DNA from: CAWAYH01 sp963786195 | GTDB lineage: Bacteria; Acidobacteriota; Vicinamibacteria; Vicinamibacterales; 2-12-FULL-66-21 | Length of the DNA stretch: 64,000 nt | Assembly: GCA_963786195.1 (NCBI GenBank) | Contig: CAWAYH010000006.1 | Coordinates: forward strand, 434,001 to 498,000 | Reading direction: 5' to 3' | Shown here: one piece after another, positions 52,479-62,524 of the stretch | How the letters are laid out: the number at the start of each line of letters is the position of its first letter | Position numbering within the stretch: position 1 is the stretch's first letter | Position numbers and translations under genes: made by a program | The notes under the pieces: generated by a model | What the model was told of the DNA's origin: nothing | Database searches by the model: none | Seen by the model: only the letters and a program-made list of their open reading frames with translations

Positions 52479-52664
52479 TCATTCGGATCCGTCGGCGCGG
52501 CCAACGGTGACAAAGCGCTCGTCCTCGTCGCCTGCAACACGAACGAGCCATGGATTGCAGCAGACCTCGCAGTCCTGGACGAAACTACCCTCGACGTCTG
52601 GCTCGATCCCAATCTCGATCTCTTCGCCGCAGTACGGACACGTCACCACAAACTCGGTTTCCAT
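52479..52664 (-). CDS. CPXCG-motif cysteine-rich protein
   Basis: 61 residues from ATG 52664. METEFVVTCPYCGEEIEIGIEPD carries the defining CPYCG; the second pair of ligands is in FVQDCEVCCNPWLVRV. This is the small zinc-binding CPXCG family (PF14255), widespread and of unknown role. An upstream in-frame start at 52760 would add 32 residues unlike the family. It is convergent with the F420 oxidoreductase gene, 30 bp apart, and divergent from the helicase. Confidence 0.88.
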   Translation of the reverse strand: METEFVVTCPYCGEEIEIGIEPDVEGSFVQDCEVCCNPWLVRVAGDEDERFVTVGRADGSE

Positions 52665-52738
52665 GTGTCGGTGCCGATCTCTACACCTTTCCCGCGCGAT
52701 CCACGGCTCGATTGTACTTCCCGAACGTCGGAATGCGG

Positions 52739-52744
52739 GATAAT
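52739..52744 (+). promoter_or_regulatory. Candidate -10 box, leaderless start of the DEAD-box helicase
   Basis: GATAAT, 5 bp before GTG 52750. No Shine-Dalgarno sequence and no -35 match at normal spacing. Confidence 0.4.
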
Positions 52745-52749
52745 CGCCT

Positions 52750-54069
52750 GTGCCTTTCACTCATCTGAAGCTCCATCCCGCTCTGCTCAAGGGCATCAAA
52801 GAGCTCGGCTTCGTGCGGCCCACTCCGATTCAGTCGGAAGCGATACCGCCGGCGATGTCCGGGCGTGACGTCATCGCGTGCGCACAGACAGGGAGCGGAA
52901 AGACCGCGGCGTTCCTCCTGCCGATCGTGCATCACCTCATCGACAAGCCCCGCCGGACCACACGCGCGCTCGTGCTGGCGCCGACCCGCGAGCTGGCGGC
53001 TCAGATCCTCGACGATCTCAATGCGCTGGCCGTGCACACGCCGATCACGGGCGCTGCCGTCTACGGCGGCGTCGGCATGGGACCGCAGGAGCACGCGTTC
53101 CGGAGCGGCGTCGACGTCATCATCGCGACGCCGGGCCGCCTGCTCGATCATCTGCGTTCGCGCTACGTCAAGCTGGCTCAGATCGAGTATCTGGTGCTGG
53201 ACGAGGCGGATCGCATGCTGGACATGGGGTTCCTCCCGCAGATCCGGCGCATCCTCGGGCACCTGCCCACCCGGCGTCAGACGCTGTTCTTCAGCGCAAC
53301 GATCCCTCCACCGATTTCGACGCTGGCGGGAGAGATGCTGCGCAACCCCGCGACGATCCAGATGCAGCGCCAGTCAGCGCCAGCGGGCGGCATCACCCAG
53401 GCGGTCTATCCGGTGCCGCAGGAACTCAAGACGTCGCTGGTCGTCCATCTGCTGACCAATCGAACGATGACGCAGGCGCTGGTGTTCACGCGCACGAAGC
53501 ACCGGGCGAACCGGCTGGCGGATGCGCTCGTCCGCGGCGGCATCAGGGCCGAGCGCATTCACGGGAATCGATCGCAGTCGCAGCGAACGGCCGCGCTCGA
53601 CGGCTTCAAGGCGGGGCGCTTTCCCGTCCTCGTCGCGACCGACATCGCGGCGCGCGGCATCGACGTCGATGCCCTCGGCCACGTCGTCAACTTCGACGTG
53701 CCGCAGGCTCCGGACGACTACATTCATCGGGTTGGACGTACGGGGCGCGCCGAGGCGACCGGCGAAGCGTTCACGCTGGTCTCGCCCGACGAGGAGGGAT
53801 CGCTGCGGGACATCGAACGGGCGCTCGGCCGGCGGCTCCCGCGCGTGACGGTGCCGGATTTCGATTACGCGGCGCGCCCGAAAGGCAAGCTGGAAGTGCC
53901 GCTCGCGCAGCGCATCGCGGAGATTCGCGCCCGCAAGCGTGAGGAGCGCGCGCGACAGCAGGTGAACGCCGCGCGACGCTCGGTGGCACAGCGCGGGGCC
54001 CCGCAACCCGCCGTCGAGCGGGACAGCGAGCGACGATACTCGGGCAGGAGACGACGTCGGGGGCGGTAG
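52750..54069 (+). CDS. DEAD-box RNA helicase, RhlE-like
   Basis: 439 residues from GTG 52750. All core motifs are visible: Q motif (FVRPTPIQSEAIP), motif I AQTGSGKT (about 44-51), Ia PTRELAAQ, Ib TPGRLLDH, II DEAD (about 154-157), III SAT, IV LVFTRTKH, V ARGIDVD and VI HRVGRTGRAE. A basic C-terminal tail (about 400-439, RKREERARQQVNAARRSVAQ) as in RhlE, likely for RNA contact. Unwinds structured RNA in ribosome assembly and decay. Monocistronic; a leaderless GTG start is suggested by GATAAT 5 bp upstream. Confidence 0.95.
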   Translation: MPFTHLKLHPALLKGIKELGFVRPTPIQSEAIPPAMSGRDVIACAQTGSGKTAAFLLPIVHHLIDKPRRTTRALVLAPTRELAAQILDDLNALAVHTPITGAAVYGGVGMGPQEHAFRSGVDVIIATPGRLLDHLRSRYVKLAQIEYLVLDEADRMLDMGFLPQIRRILGHLPTRRQTLFFSATIPPPISTLAGEMLRNPATIQMQRQSAPAGGITQAVYPVPQELKTSLVVHLLTNRTMTQALVFTRTKHRANRLADALVRGGIRAERIHGNRSQSQRTAALDGFKAGRFPVLVATDIAARGIDVDALGHVVNFDVPQAPDDYIHRVGRTGRAEATGEAFTLVSPDEEGSLRDIERALGRRLPRVTVPDFDYAARPKGKLEVPLAQRIAEIRARKREERARQQVNAARRSVAQRGAPQPAVERDSERRYSGRRRRRGR

Positions 54070-54100
54070 ATTCCGAGACTCCGCGGTGATGTGAAGCGGA

Positions 54101-54451
54101 CTACGCGGGTTCCAGGCGTTTCGCCCGCGCGGTTTTCTTCACGCGGGTAGGCGTCTTGACCACGGGCTCGTCCAGCGCCGTGAGGGCGATGCGCCGCTTC
54201 GAGACTTCCACCTTCAGGCTGCGGGCGATGCTGTTGCTCGGGTTGATCAGCAGCACGGAGTCGAGCGCGCCCGTGGCTTCGTCCAGCAGGCCGCTTTCCA
54301 GGTAGCAGCGCGACAGCCGCGTCCAGGCGCCTTCGTTGGCGGGCGCGAGGCGCGTCAGTTCGAGGTTCGTCGCGAGCGAGGTCGGGCCGAAGTCAGCGCT
54401 CGTCGCGTAGTCGATGGCGAGGCGCTGCAGCTGGTCGATTGAAGAATCCAT
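54101..54451 (-). CDS. Short TPR protein with basic tail
   Basis: 116 residues from ATG 54451. Begins MDSSIDQLQRLAIDYATSAD. Two TPR-like units: SLATNLELTRLAPANEGAWTRLSRCYLESG and LLDEATGALDSVLLINPSNSIARSL. The end is basic (VKKTARAKRL), suggesting contact with nucleic acid or an acidic partner. No membrane or signal segment. It is convergent with the helicase gene. Function unknown. Confidence 0.78.
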   Translation of the reverse strand: MDSSIDQLQRLAIDYATSADFGPTSLATNLELTRLAPANEGAWTRLSRCYLESGLLDEATGALDSVLLINPSNSIARSLKVEVSKRRIALTALDEPVVKTPTRVKKTARAKRLEPA

Positions 54452-54505
54452 ACATATAGAGTATCAGGCTGCGGCCCGTATGCCTAACCGCGGCATCTGG
54501 TTCCT

Positions 54506-54511
54506 TATAAT
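54506..54511 (+). promoter_or_regulatory. Candidate -10 box, leaderless start of the esterase
   Basis: A perfect TATAAT 6 bp before ATG 54518, preceded by TTCCT. No Shine-Dalgarno sequence and no clear -35. This is the best of the leaderless candidates. Confidence 0.5.
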
Positions 54512-54517
54512 GCCCGC

Positions 54518-55477
54518 ATGCGTGCATCACCAGCGGCGCAGACGCTCCTCGCCTCCATCCTGATCCTCTCGGCAGGCCTCAGTACAACGCCGACCCACTC
54601 GCGCGAGGTTCAGAATCCGCCCGCCGGCCAGCAACCCAGCGGGCGAACGAACGTCGGCGCGCCGCAGGAAATCCTGCTCTGGGAGACCGGCGCGCCCGGC
54701 GCGCTCGGCAACGCCGACTCGGACAAACCGAGCATCACGGTCTATCCCGCCAGCCGGCGCGCGAACGGCACGGCGGTCATCGTCGCACCGGGCGGCGGCT
54801 ACACCAATCTGGCGATCGACCACGAGGGTCGTCAGGTCGCGTCATGGTTCAACGCGATGGGCGTCACGGCGGTCGTGCTCAAGTACCGGCTCGGTCCCCG
54901 GTATCACCATCCCATCGAGCTCGGTGATGCACAGCGCGCGATTCGAATGGTTCGCGCCCGCGCGCAGGAGTTCGCGATCGCGCCGGGGCGCATCGGCATG
55001 ATGGGCTTTTCGGCAGGCGGCCATCTGACCGCCACGGCGGGAACTCGTTTCGACGACGGCGTGCGTGATGCGGCGGACGCGGTCGATCGCGCGAGCAGCC
55101 GTCCAGACTTCCTGGTCCTTGCCTACCCGGTGATCTCGTTCGATCCCGAGATCGCGCACGCGGGCTCGGCACGCAACCTGCTCGGAGAGAACCCCGATCG
55201 AAAGCTGCTCGACGAGATGTCCGCCGAACGTCACGTCAGCGACCGGACACCGCCGACGTTCCTGTTCCACACGACAGCGGACGCAAGCGTCCCGGTCGAG
55301 AACAGCATCCGGTTCTACCTGGCGCTGCGCAAGGCCAGGGTCCCCGCCGAGATGCACGTCTTCGAGAACGGGCCGCATGGGATCGGCCTGGCGCTGGAAG
55401 ATGCCGCGCTCGCCACCTGGCCGACGCTGCTGGCGAACTGGCTGAGGGCCAGGGGACTCCTGGCCAAGGCGGGCTGA
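54518..55477 (+). CDS. Exported alpha/beta-hydrolase (acetyl-xylan-esterase-like)
   Basis: 319 residues. Signal peptide MRASPAAQTLLASILILSAG. The BD-FAE/acetyl-esterase layout is clear: ITVYPASRRANGTAVIVAPGGGYTNLAIDHEG with the oxyanion-hole GGGY, WFNAMGVTAVVLKYRLGPR, nucleophile elbow GMMGFSAGGHL (about 163-173), and TFLFHTTADASVPVENSIRF with the Asp, then ENGPHGIGLA with the His. Relatives remove acetyl groups from plant polysaccharides or act as general esterases. Monocistronic, with a perfect TATAAT 6 bp before the start. Confidence 0.9.
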   Translation: MRASPAAQTLLASILILSAGLSTTPTHSREVQNPPAGQQPSGRTNVGAPQEILLWETGAPGALGNADSDKPSITVYPASRRANGTAVIVAPGGGYTNLAIDHEGRQVASWFNAMGVTAVVLKYRLGPRYHHPIELGDAQRAIRMVRARAQEFAIAPGRIGMMGFSAGGHLTATAGTRFDDGVRDAADAVDRASSRPDFLVLAYPVISFDPEIAHAGSARNLLGENPDRKLLDEMSAERHVSDRTPPTFLFHTTADASVPVENSIRFYLALRKARVPAEMHVFENGPHGIGLALEDAALATWPTLLANWLRARGLLAKAG

Positions 55478-55532
55478 GGGTCAGTCGTCCCACATGGAAC
55501 GGCGCGCCATCCCCTGACGTAGACTCACGTCG

Positions 55533-58005
55533 ATGTCCAACCTCGCTTCGGATCTCCGCTATGCGTGCCGGGTCCTCCTCAAGAACCCACGGTTCAGCAT
55601 CGTCGCTGTTGCCGCGCTGACGCTTGGAATCGGGGCGAACACCGCGATTTTCTCGGTCGTCAACGCCGTGCTGCTGCGACCCCTTCCCTTCCCCGAGCCG
55701 GATCGCCTCGTGCAGGCCTGTCGTCAGTTCCAGAACGGACGAGGCTGCGCGATCTCGATCCCGAAGTTCATGGCGTGGCGCCCCGCCCAGGCGTTCGAGA
55801 GCATCGCCGCATACGACTTTGCCGGACCGGGCATGAACCTTGGCGGTGGCGATCGGCCGGAGCAGGTCCGCGGGATCCACGTCAGCGCCGACTATTTTCG
55901 CGTCTTCGGTGCGTCGACCGCCGTCGGGCGGACGTTTTCGACCGATGAGGATCTGCCCGGCGGGCCCAGCCTCGTCGTGCTCACCCATCACCTCTGGTCT
56001 TCTCGGTTTGGCGCCGATCCGGGAATTGTCGGCCGCGCGATCGCCATCAACGGCGATCCGCACGTCGTCATCGGCGTTCTCAGGCCGGGACCTGTCGCCG
56101 TCCGGAACACGGATCTCTTCCTGGCCTTGAAGGCGGATCCGGCGAGCACGAACCAGGGTAACTTTCTCACCGTGGCGGCGCGGTTGAGACCCGGGGTCAA
56201 CCTCGAGCAGGCTCGCGCGGAGATCAAGATCCTCGGCGACCGGTTCCGCAAAGACAACCCGCGATGGATGAGCGAAACCGAGCAGGCGACCGTCCTGCCG
56301 ATGCAGGACCTGATCGTGGAGGACATCCGACCTGCGCTGCTGATCCTGCTTGGCGCGGTCGGCCTCGTGCTGCTCATCGCGTGCGCGAACGTCGCCAGCC
56401 TGCTGCTCGCGCGTTCCGCAGGACGTCAGAAGGAAGTCGCCCTTCGAGGCGCGATCGGCGCCAGGCGCGGCGTCATCATCCGCCAACTCCTGGTCGAGAG
56501 CCTGCTGCTGGCGGGATTGGGCGCGGTCCTGGGACTGATTGCGGGAGTGGCCGGAGCACGGGCGCTCCTTGCGCTCAGCCCGGGAGATCTGCCGCGCGCC
56601 AGCGAGCTCGCCCAGGCGCCGCTCACCGGCGCGATTCTCGACTGGCGTCTGCTCGGCTTCACGCTGCTGTTGTCGCTGGGCACCGGGTTGCTCTTCGGCC
56701 TGGCGCCCGCGCTGCACCTTGCCCGCACCGATCTCGGGGTGACCCTCAAGGAAGGTGGCGGCCGCGGCTCGAGCGGCACGCGCGCCGCGCGGACGCGTGG
56801 CGCGCTCGTCGTCGCGGAGATCGCGCTCGCGCTGGTACTGCTCGTCGGCGCGACGCTCCTCATCCGAACGTTCGTCGGCCTTCGCCAGGTGCAACCAGGC
56901 TTCGATCCGCAGAACGTGCTCACGCTGCAGACTTCGCTCGCAGGCACGCAAGTACTCATCGACTCGGGAGGTGGACCGACTGACTCAGGAGGTCACGCGG
57001 CGGATCAACGCCATCCCCGGAGTCATCGCGTCGGCGTCCGCCATCAACCTCCCGACCGAAGGCGGGCCGGACCTCCCGTTCGCGATCGAAGGGCGCGCGT
57101 TCGAGAAGAACGCGATCTATCACGGCGACGAGCAGTTTCGGACGATCTCGCCCGACTATTTCAAGGCGCTGTCGATTCCGCTCGTACGGGGGCGGTTCTT
57201 CACGATTCGCGACGTGACGGGCTCGACACCGTCGCTCATCATCAATGCGGCGCTGGCCAAGAAGTTCTGGCCGGACGCGGATCCGCTCGGCCAGCGCATC
57301 ACGATCGGCAGAGGCCTTGGTCCCGAGTTCGAGGACGCCACCCGGGAGATCGTCGGGATCGTCGGCGACGTCCGTGAACAGGGACTGGGCCAGCCGGCGC
57401 CCCCCATCCTCTATATTCCGAGCGGTCAGGCGTCCGACGGCCTGACGCGGCTCGGCAACTCCCTGATACCGATTTCGTGGCTCGTACGCGCGTCCGCCAT
57501 ACCCGCGTCGCTGACGGCCCAGGTCCAGAAGGAATTCCTGGCCGTCGATCCGCTGCTCGCCATCGCGCACGTGAGGACGATGGAACAGGTGATGGCGGAG
57601 TCGATCGCGCAACAGAACTTCAACATGCTGTTGCTGACGATCTTCGGGATCATCGCGCTGGCGCTGGCTGCCATCGGCATCTACGGCCTGATGTCGTACT
57701 CGGTCGAACAGAGCACGCACGACATCGGCGTACGGGTCGCGCTCGGCGCCGACCGGCGCGACATCCTGTCGCTCGTCGTCTGGCGTGGCATGCGCCTGGC
57801 GGCTATCGGTCTGGTGCTCGGTGTCGCCGCCGCGGCCGGCGCCGTCCGAGTGCTGGCCAGGATGCTCTTCGGCGTGAACCCGCTCGACCCCGCGACGTTC
57901 GCGATCGTCGTCTTGACGCTCGGCCTGACGGCGCTGCTCGCGTGTTATCTGCCGGCGCGCCGCGCGATGCGCGTCGATCCGATCGTGGCACTACGGCATG
58001 AGTAG
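55533..58005 (+). CDS. MacB/FtsX-like ABC transporter permease (ADOP type), one frameshift
   Basis: About 824 codons. The first frame runs MSNLASDLRYACRVLLKNPR through LIACANVASLLLARSAGRQK to FDPQNVLTLQTSLAGTQ; a one-base shift near 56955 then gives VDRLTQEVTRRINAIPGVIA through the end PARRAMRVDPIVALRHE. Contains two MacB-type periplasmic domains and eight or more helices, the same layout as 13837-16282. The end overlaps the start of the phosphatase gene as ATGAGTAG, suggesting coupling. No ATPase is adjacent. Confidence 0.88.
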
Positions 58006-58911
58006 CCCGGCCAGGCCGAGGCTCGGTGTCGCGAACGCGCACCTGTTCGTCGTTTGTGTCGCCCTCTCATCAGCGTTGCTCGCACAGGCTGGCTGCGCGA
58101 GCCGCTGACGATCATGTCCTTCAACATCCGCTACGGTACGGCGAAGGACGGCGAGAACAACTGGACCGCCCGGCGGCAACTGCTCTTCGACGTCGTCCGC
58201 GAGCAGGACGCGGACCTGGTGGGACTGCAGGAGGCGCTCGCGTTTCAGATCGACGAGATCGTCGCGGCGGCGCCACAATACGCCGTCGTGGGCGTCGGGC
58301 GAGACGATGGCGCGATGGCCGGAGAGTTCTCGGCGATCCTGTTCAGGAAGGACCGTCTGCGCGTCGCGGAGGCGGGCACGTTCTGGTTCTCCGACACGCC
58401 GACGGTCGTGGCCTCGAAGTCGTGGGGCAACAACATCACGCGCATCTGCACCTGGGCGAGATTCGTCGACCGCGACGGACGAGGATTCTGGCAGTTCAAC
58501 GTCCACCTGGACCACGAGTCGCAGCCGTCGCGCGAGCGCAGCACGCAGCTCCTGCGCCAGCGTATCGACGAACGCTCGTTCCGGAGCGAGCCGGTCATCG
58601 TCACTGGCGACTTCAACGTGGGAGAGAACAACCCCGCGCTGGTCGCGCTCGTCGGGCGCGTGCGAGCCGAGCCGCCGATCGTCGAGCCCGCGCCGTTCGT
58701 CGACACTTACCGCGTGCGGCATCCGGACGAGCGCACCGCGGGGACGTTCACGGGATTCAAGTTCGGCCAGACTGGCGGTGACAAGATCGATTACGTGCTG
58801 GTCGAGCCCGGCACCGAGGTCCTGAGCGCGGATATCGTGCGTTCCAGCCGGAACGATCGGTATCCTTCGGATCATTTTCCTGTCGTCGCGCGCGTCAGGC
58901 TGGCACGGTGA
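57998..58911 (+). CDS. Exported endonuclease/exonuclease/phosphatase-family protein (one frameshift)
   Basis: The mature domain is clear: LTIMSFNIRYGTAKDGENNW, VREQDADLVGLQEALAFQID (metal Glu), FQFNVHLDHESQP-like QFNVHLDHESQPSRERS, VIVTGDFNVGENN and the end RYPSDHFPVVARV, the EEP-fold catalytic DN and DH pairs. The start is probably ATG 57998, whose frame gives a good signal peptide (LFVVCVALSSALLAQAG) and stops 100 bp on; a one-base indel near 58090 joins it to the domain. A TTG at 58054 would lack a signal. Relatives hydrolyse phosphodiesters or sugar phosphates. Overlaps the permease stop. Confidence 0.85.
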
Positions 58912-58969
58912 GGCAGAAGAAGGCTGACCACGGCCGGCACGACGCCTAAACCGTCGAACGGGAGAGGAC

Positions 58970-60721
58970 ATGGCCGTACGAGCACGTTTCGGACTGGCAG
59001 GTCTTCCGGGTGTGCTGCTGACAATCGCCGGCGTCCACGGTCAGCAGCCGCCACAGACGCCGAATCCGTCGGGGCTCATCGTCGGTCAGGTCGTGGACGC
59101 CGCGACCGGGAAGCCAATGGGCGGCGCCATCGTGACCATCGGGCCTTCGCCGGCTCCACCACCGCGCATCCTCACCGGCGCGGATGGACGGTTCGTGTTC
59201 CGCGATCTTCCACGCGGGAGCTTCAGCGTCTCGGCAACCAAGCCAGGCTACGCCGAGGGCTCGTACGGCCGACGCCGCCCGGAAGGTCTGTCACAGCAGA
59301 TTACGCTGGCCGACGCTGAACGCTTTGGCGACGCGTCCATCCGCATGTGGAAGCTTGGCGCCATCTCCGGAACAGTCGTGGACGAGGCGGGTGAGCCGCT
59401 CGTCGGCGTGCAGATTCGCGGGTTTCGTCGAGCCCTGACCGGCCGGCGCCGGTTCTTCAATACTGCGACTACAGCGACCGACGACCGCGGCGTATACCGG
59501 CTGGGCAACCTGCACCCCGGGTGAATACGTCGTCGCGGCAGCGTCCCGACAGGTCGCACTTCCCCTCGCGATGGCAATGTCGGGAGAACTCCGCAGCGCG
59601 ACGCCAATCCTGCCGGGAACGCCGTCGTCAATCCTGATTGGCGATGTCGTGTACGGGCTGGATCCAGCTCGCCCCGTCCCTCCACCGATAACCGGTGGCC
59701 GGCTGTTCGTGTATCCAACGACGTTCCACCCCGCCGCCGCCGCGTTGGCGCAGGCGACGACGATGACCGTTGCGTCTGGGGAAGAGCGGAACGCGATCGA
59801 CCTGCAGCTTCAGCCCGTGCCGTCGGTTCGGGTATCGGGCACGGTCATCGGGCCCGAGGGTCAACCACCGGTGGGTGTTCAACTGCTGCCGGCGAGCGTC
59901 GATGAGATCGCGCTGGAGCTGGACACACCCGCAGCGATGACCGATCGGAACGGTGCGTTCACGTTTCCCGCGGTCCCTTCGGTCCGTACTCTCTGCGCTG
60001 CCTGTTGACAGAACTGCCGCTGACGGTCGGCACGGCGGACATCGACGGTTTGGCTGTTGTGTTGCAGAAGGGACTCCGGATCAGCGGCCGCATGGAGTTC
60101 GACGGCTCGGCGGAAAAGCCCCAATCGGCACGTCTGGAGCAGATCACTGTCGTGATCGAGCCCTTGCACGAAACGCCCACTGCCGGGATTGCACTCCGGC
60201 CCCGCGTCGACGGCAGCGGCCAGTTCACGACCGCCGCTCTTCCACCGGGCAAGTACTTCGTGCGCATAGGCGCCTCGCCCACCGGCTGGATGTTCAAGTC
60301 GGCGATGCACGAGGGGCGTGACGTCTCCGAAACACCTCTCGAATTGAAGGACGGCGATGTCTCCAGCCTGGCGATCAATTTCACCGATCGCTGGACCGGC
60401 CTCAGCGGCACCGTCCACTCGTCGACGGGACAGGGCGACGCCGACGCGATCGTGCTGGTCTTCCCCACGGACCCGCAGGCGTGGACGAATCTCAGCATGA
60501 GCCCGCGTCGGGTGCGCAGCGCGCGCACGACAAAGAGCGGCGAGTACAAGCTCATCTCGCTGCCGCCTGGCGACTACTACGTGGTCGCGCTGCCGGACGA
60601 GCAGGCGGCCGATTGGCAGGACCCGAAGTTCATGGAGATGCTCGCCCGCGTCGCGACGGTCGTCACGATCGGCGAAGGCGAGCACCGGACGCAGGAACTG
60701 CGCACGCGCGAGGTGCGATGA
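58970..60721 (+). CDS. Exported protein with carboxypeptidase-regulatory-like domains (two frameshifts)
   Basis: About 583 codons from ATG 58970 with GGGAGAGGAC 2-11 nt upstream and a signal MAVRARFGLAGLPGVLLTIAGVHG. At least four beta-sandwich units of the CarboxypepD_reg type are seen: LIVGQVVDAATGKPMGGAIV, GTVVDEAGEPLVGVQIRGFR, VSGTVIGPEGQPPVGVQLLP and GLSGTVHSSTGQGDADAIVL. The frame changes near 59515 (after GVYRLGNLHPG) and near 59990 (after FTFPAVPS); conserved sequence goes on at once (EYVVAAASRQ, and YSLRVLTELPLTVG-type). Possibly binds glycans or surface polymers (inference). ATGA overlap with the related next gene. Confidence 0.82.
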
Positions 60722-62523
60722 TGGCCGCGAGGATCGCTCTGCTTCTGGCGGCCTGGGCGCTTGCGGCGCCCGCTCTGGCTCAGCCACCGCCACGTGACGT
60801 CGGTCGCACACCGCCGGCCGGCACAGCCAGTATCACCGGGGTCGTCGTGTCCGATGAACGCCAGCCGAAGCCGCTTCGGCGCGCGCGAGTGATGCTCAAC
60901 GGGCCCCAACTGCAGGTCGGCCGCACGGTCATTTCCAATGACGATGGCACATTCGCGTTCGAGCGGCTGCCGGCAGGACTCTACACGGTAGGCGCCGCGA
61001 AGCAAGCGTACGTCACCATGAACTACGGCGCGAGGCGCACGGGCCGCGCCGGAACGAGCGTGGTGCTCGGCGACGGTGAATCGCGCAGCCTCACGCTGCG
61101 TCTGCCTCGCGGCGCCGTCATCGCCGGAGTGGTGACGGACGAACAGGGCATGCCGGCGGCCGGCGTCGCGGTGAGCGCGATGACCTACAGGTTCGTGGGT
61201 GGTGAACGTCGGCTGGTGCCGGCTGGCCTGACGACATCGCCGAGTGACGACCGGGGAGCGTATCGCATCTTCGGACTGCCAGCGGGCGAATACGTCATCA
61301 TCGCGCAGGTGCGACAGACAGGGCCGCAGACCGGCGCCCTGCAGGTGCTTTCCGCGGAAGAAGTGCGCCGCGCGCTCGCGGCGGTGCGCGACCCGAGCGC
61401 GCAACTGGCACGACCGGGGACCGCGCCGTCTGCGGCGTCGGACGAACCGCGGCGCACGGTGGCCCTTGCGCCGGTGTTCTATCCCGGTACCCCCGTAGCG
61501 ACGCAGGCCATGATGCTGAGGGTCGGTGCCGGAGAAGAACGCGCGGCTGTGGACTTCCAGTTTCACTCCATCGCCACGTCCACGGTGTCGGGCACCGTCT
61601 CTTCACCTGGCGACACACGGACACCGTCGGTCACGCTTACTCGGAGCGGCGAGATCACCATCGAGGGTTACAGGGGCGCCCGAAGCGCAGCCATAGATGG
61701 CGGGTTCAGGTTCACGGGCGTTCCGCCGGGGCAGTACACCATCATCGCTCGAGGTGGTTCCCAGACCGAGCGCCCATCGGACACACCGCCAGCCGCCACC
61801 GGCGCGCAGACACTCTGGGCAGCAACAGACATCCTCGTTGACGGCCAGGACATCACGGACATCGCGCTGACGCTGCAGCCAGGTCTCACGATTTCAGGAC
61901 GCGTCGAGTTCGAAGGGACGAAACCGCCGCCGGAGATGACACGACTGCGGGTGCCGCTTCCCGGCATGCTGGCGGGCGGGAGCATCATGTTCCCGCTGCC
62001 GCCAGTGCAGTTCGAACCGGGCGGCCGATTCAGCGTCACAGGCATCATCCCCGGAAAGTACGAGTCTGGGACCCCAAGTCTGGCTGTGCGCTCGCCGCTG
62101 GGCGGTTGGTGGCTGAAATCGATCGTCGTAAACGGCCGCGACCTCCTGGACGGCCCGCTCGAGCTGCGGCAAAGCGCTGACGACGCGCTCGTGACGTTTT
62201 CCAATCGAGCAAACGAGCTCGGCGGCCGGGTGACGGACGCCGGCGGGAATCCAGTGACGGATCGCTTCGTCGTCGTCTTCGGCACCGATAAGACGGCCTG
62301 GTTTTTCAACTCACGACGCGTCGCCGGGATCCGTCCGGACTCGCAGGGCCGGTACACGATCAGCAACCTCCCTCCGGGAGAGTATTTCGTCGGAGCGTTC
62401 GAGGACGTCGAGCAGGGCGAGTGGTTCGATCCGGCGGTGTTGCAGCGGCTGATTGCCGACGCGGGCCGAATCACGCTCGGCGAATACGAAAAGAAGAAAC
62501 AGGATATCGTCGTCGGACGATAG
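60718..62523 (+). CDS. Exported protein with carboxypeptidase-regulatory-like domains
   Basis: 601 residues. Starts at ATG 60718, in ATGA overlap with its paralogue, with signal MMAARIALLLAAWALAAPALA. Repeated Ig-like units: ASITGVVVSDERQPKPLRRA, GAVIAGVVTDEQGMPAAGVA, STVSGTVSSPGDTRTPSVTL, LTISGRVEFEGTKPPPEMTR and NELGGRVTDAGGNPVTDRFV. Each is followed by a PAGEYVI-like strand (LPAGLYTVGAAKQAY, LPAGEYVIIAQV, VPPGQYTIIARG, LPPGEYFVGAFED). No peptidase or TonB-receptor domain. Same domain order as the gene before, so the pair arose by duplication. Not frameshifted. Confidence 0.88.
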   Translation: MMAARIALLLAAWALAAPALAQPPPRDVGRTPPAGTASITGVVVSDERQPKPLRRARVMLNGPQLQVGRTVISNDDGTFAFERLPAGLYTVGAAKQAYVTMNYGARRTGRAGTSVVLGDGESRSLTLRLPRGAVIAGVVTDEQGMPAAGVAVSAMTYRFVGGERRLVPAGLTTSPSDDRGAYRIFGLPAGEYVIIAQVRQTGPQTGALQVLSAEEVRRALAAVRDPSAQLARPGTAPSAASDEPRRTVALAPVFYPGTPVATQAMMLRVGAGEERAAVDFQFHSIATSTVSGTVSSPGDTRTPSVTLTRSGEITIEGYRGARSAAIDGGFRFTGVPPGQYTIIARGGSQTERPSDTPPAATGAQTLWAATDILVDGQDITDIALTLQPGLTISGRVEFEGTKPPPEMTRLRVPLPGMLAGGSIMFPLPPVQFEPGGRFSVTGIIPGKYESGTPSLAVRSPLGGWWLKSIVVNGRDLLDGPLELRQSADDALVTFSNRANELGGRVTDAGGNPVTDRFVVVFGTDKTAWFFNSRRVAGIRPDSQGRYTISNLPPGEYFVGAFEDVEQGEWFDPAVLQRLIADAGRITLGEYEKKKQDIVVGR

Positions 62524-62524
62524 A

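Noticed and set aside
55236..56951. Long minus-strand open frame of 571 codons
   Set aside because: Antisense to the permease and esterase genes; no recognisable domain.
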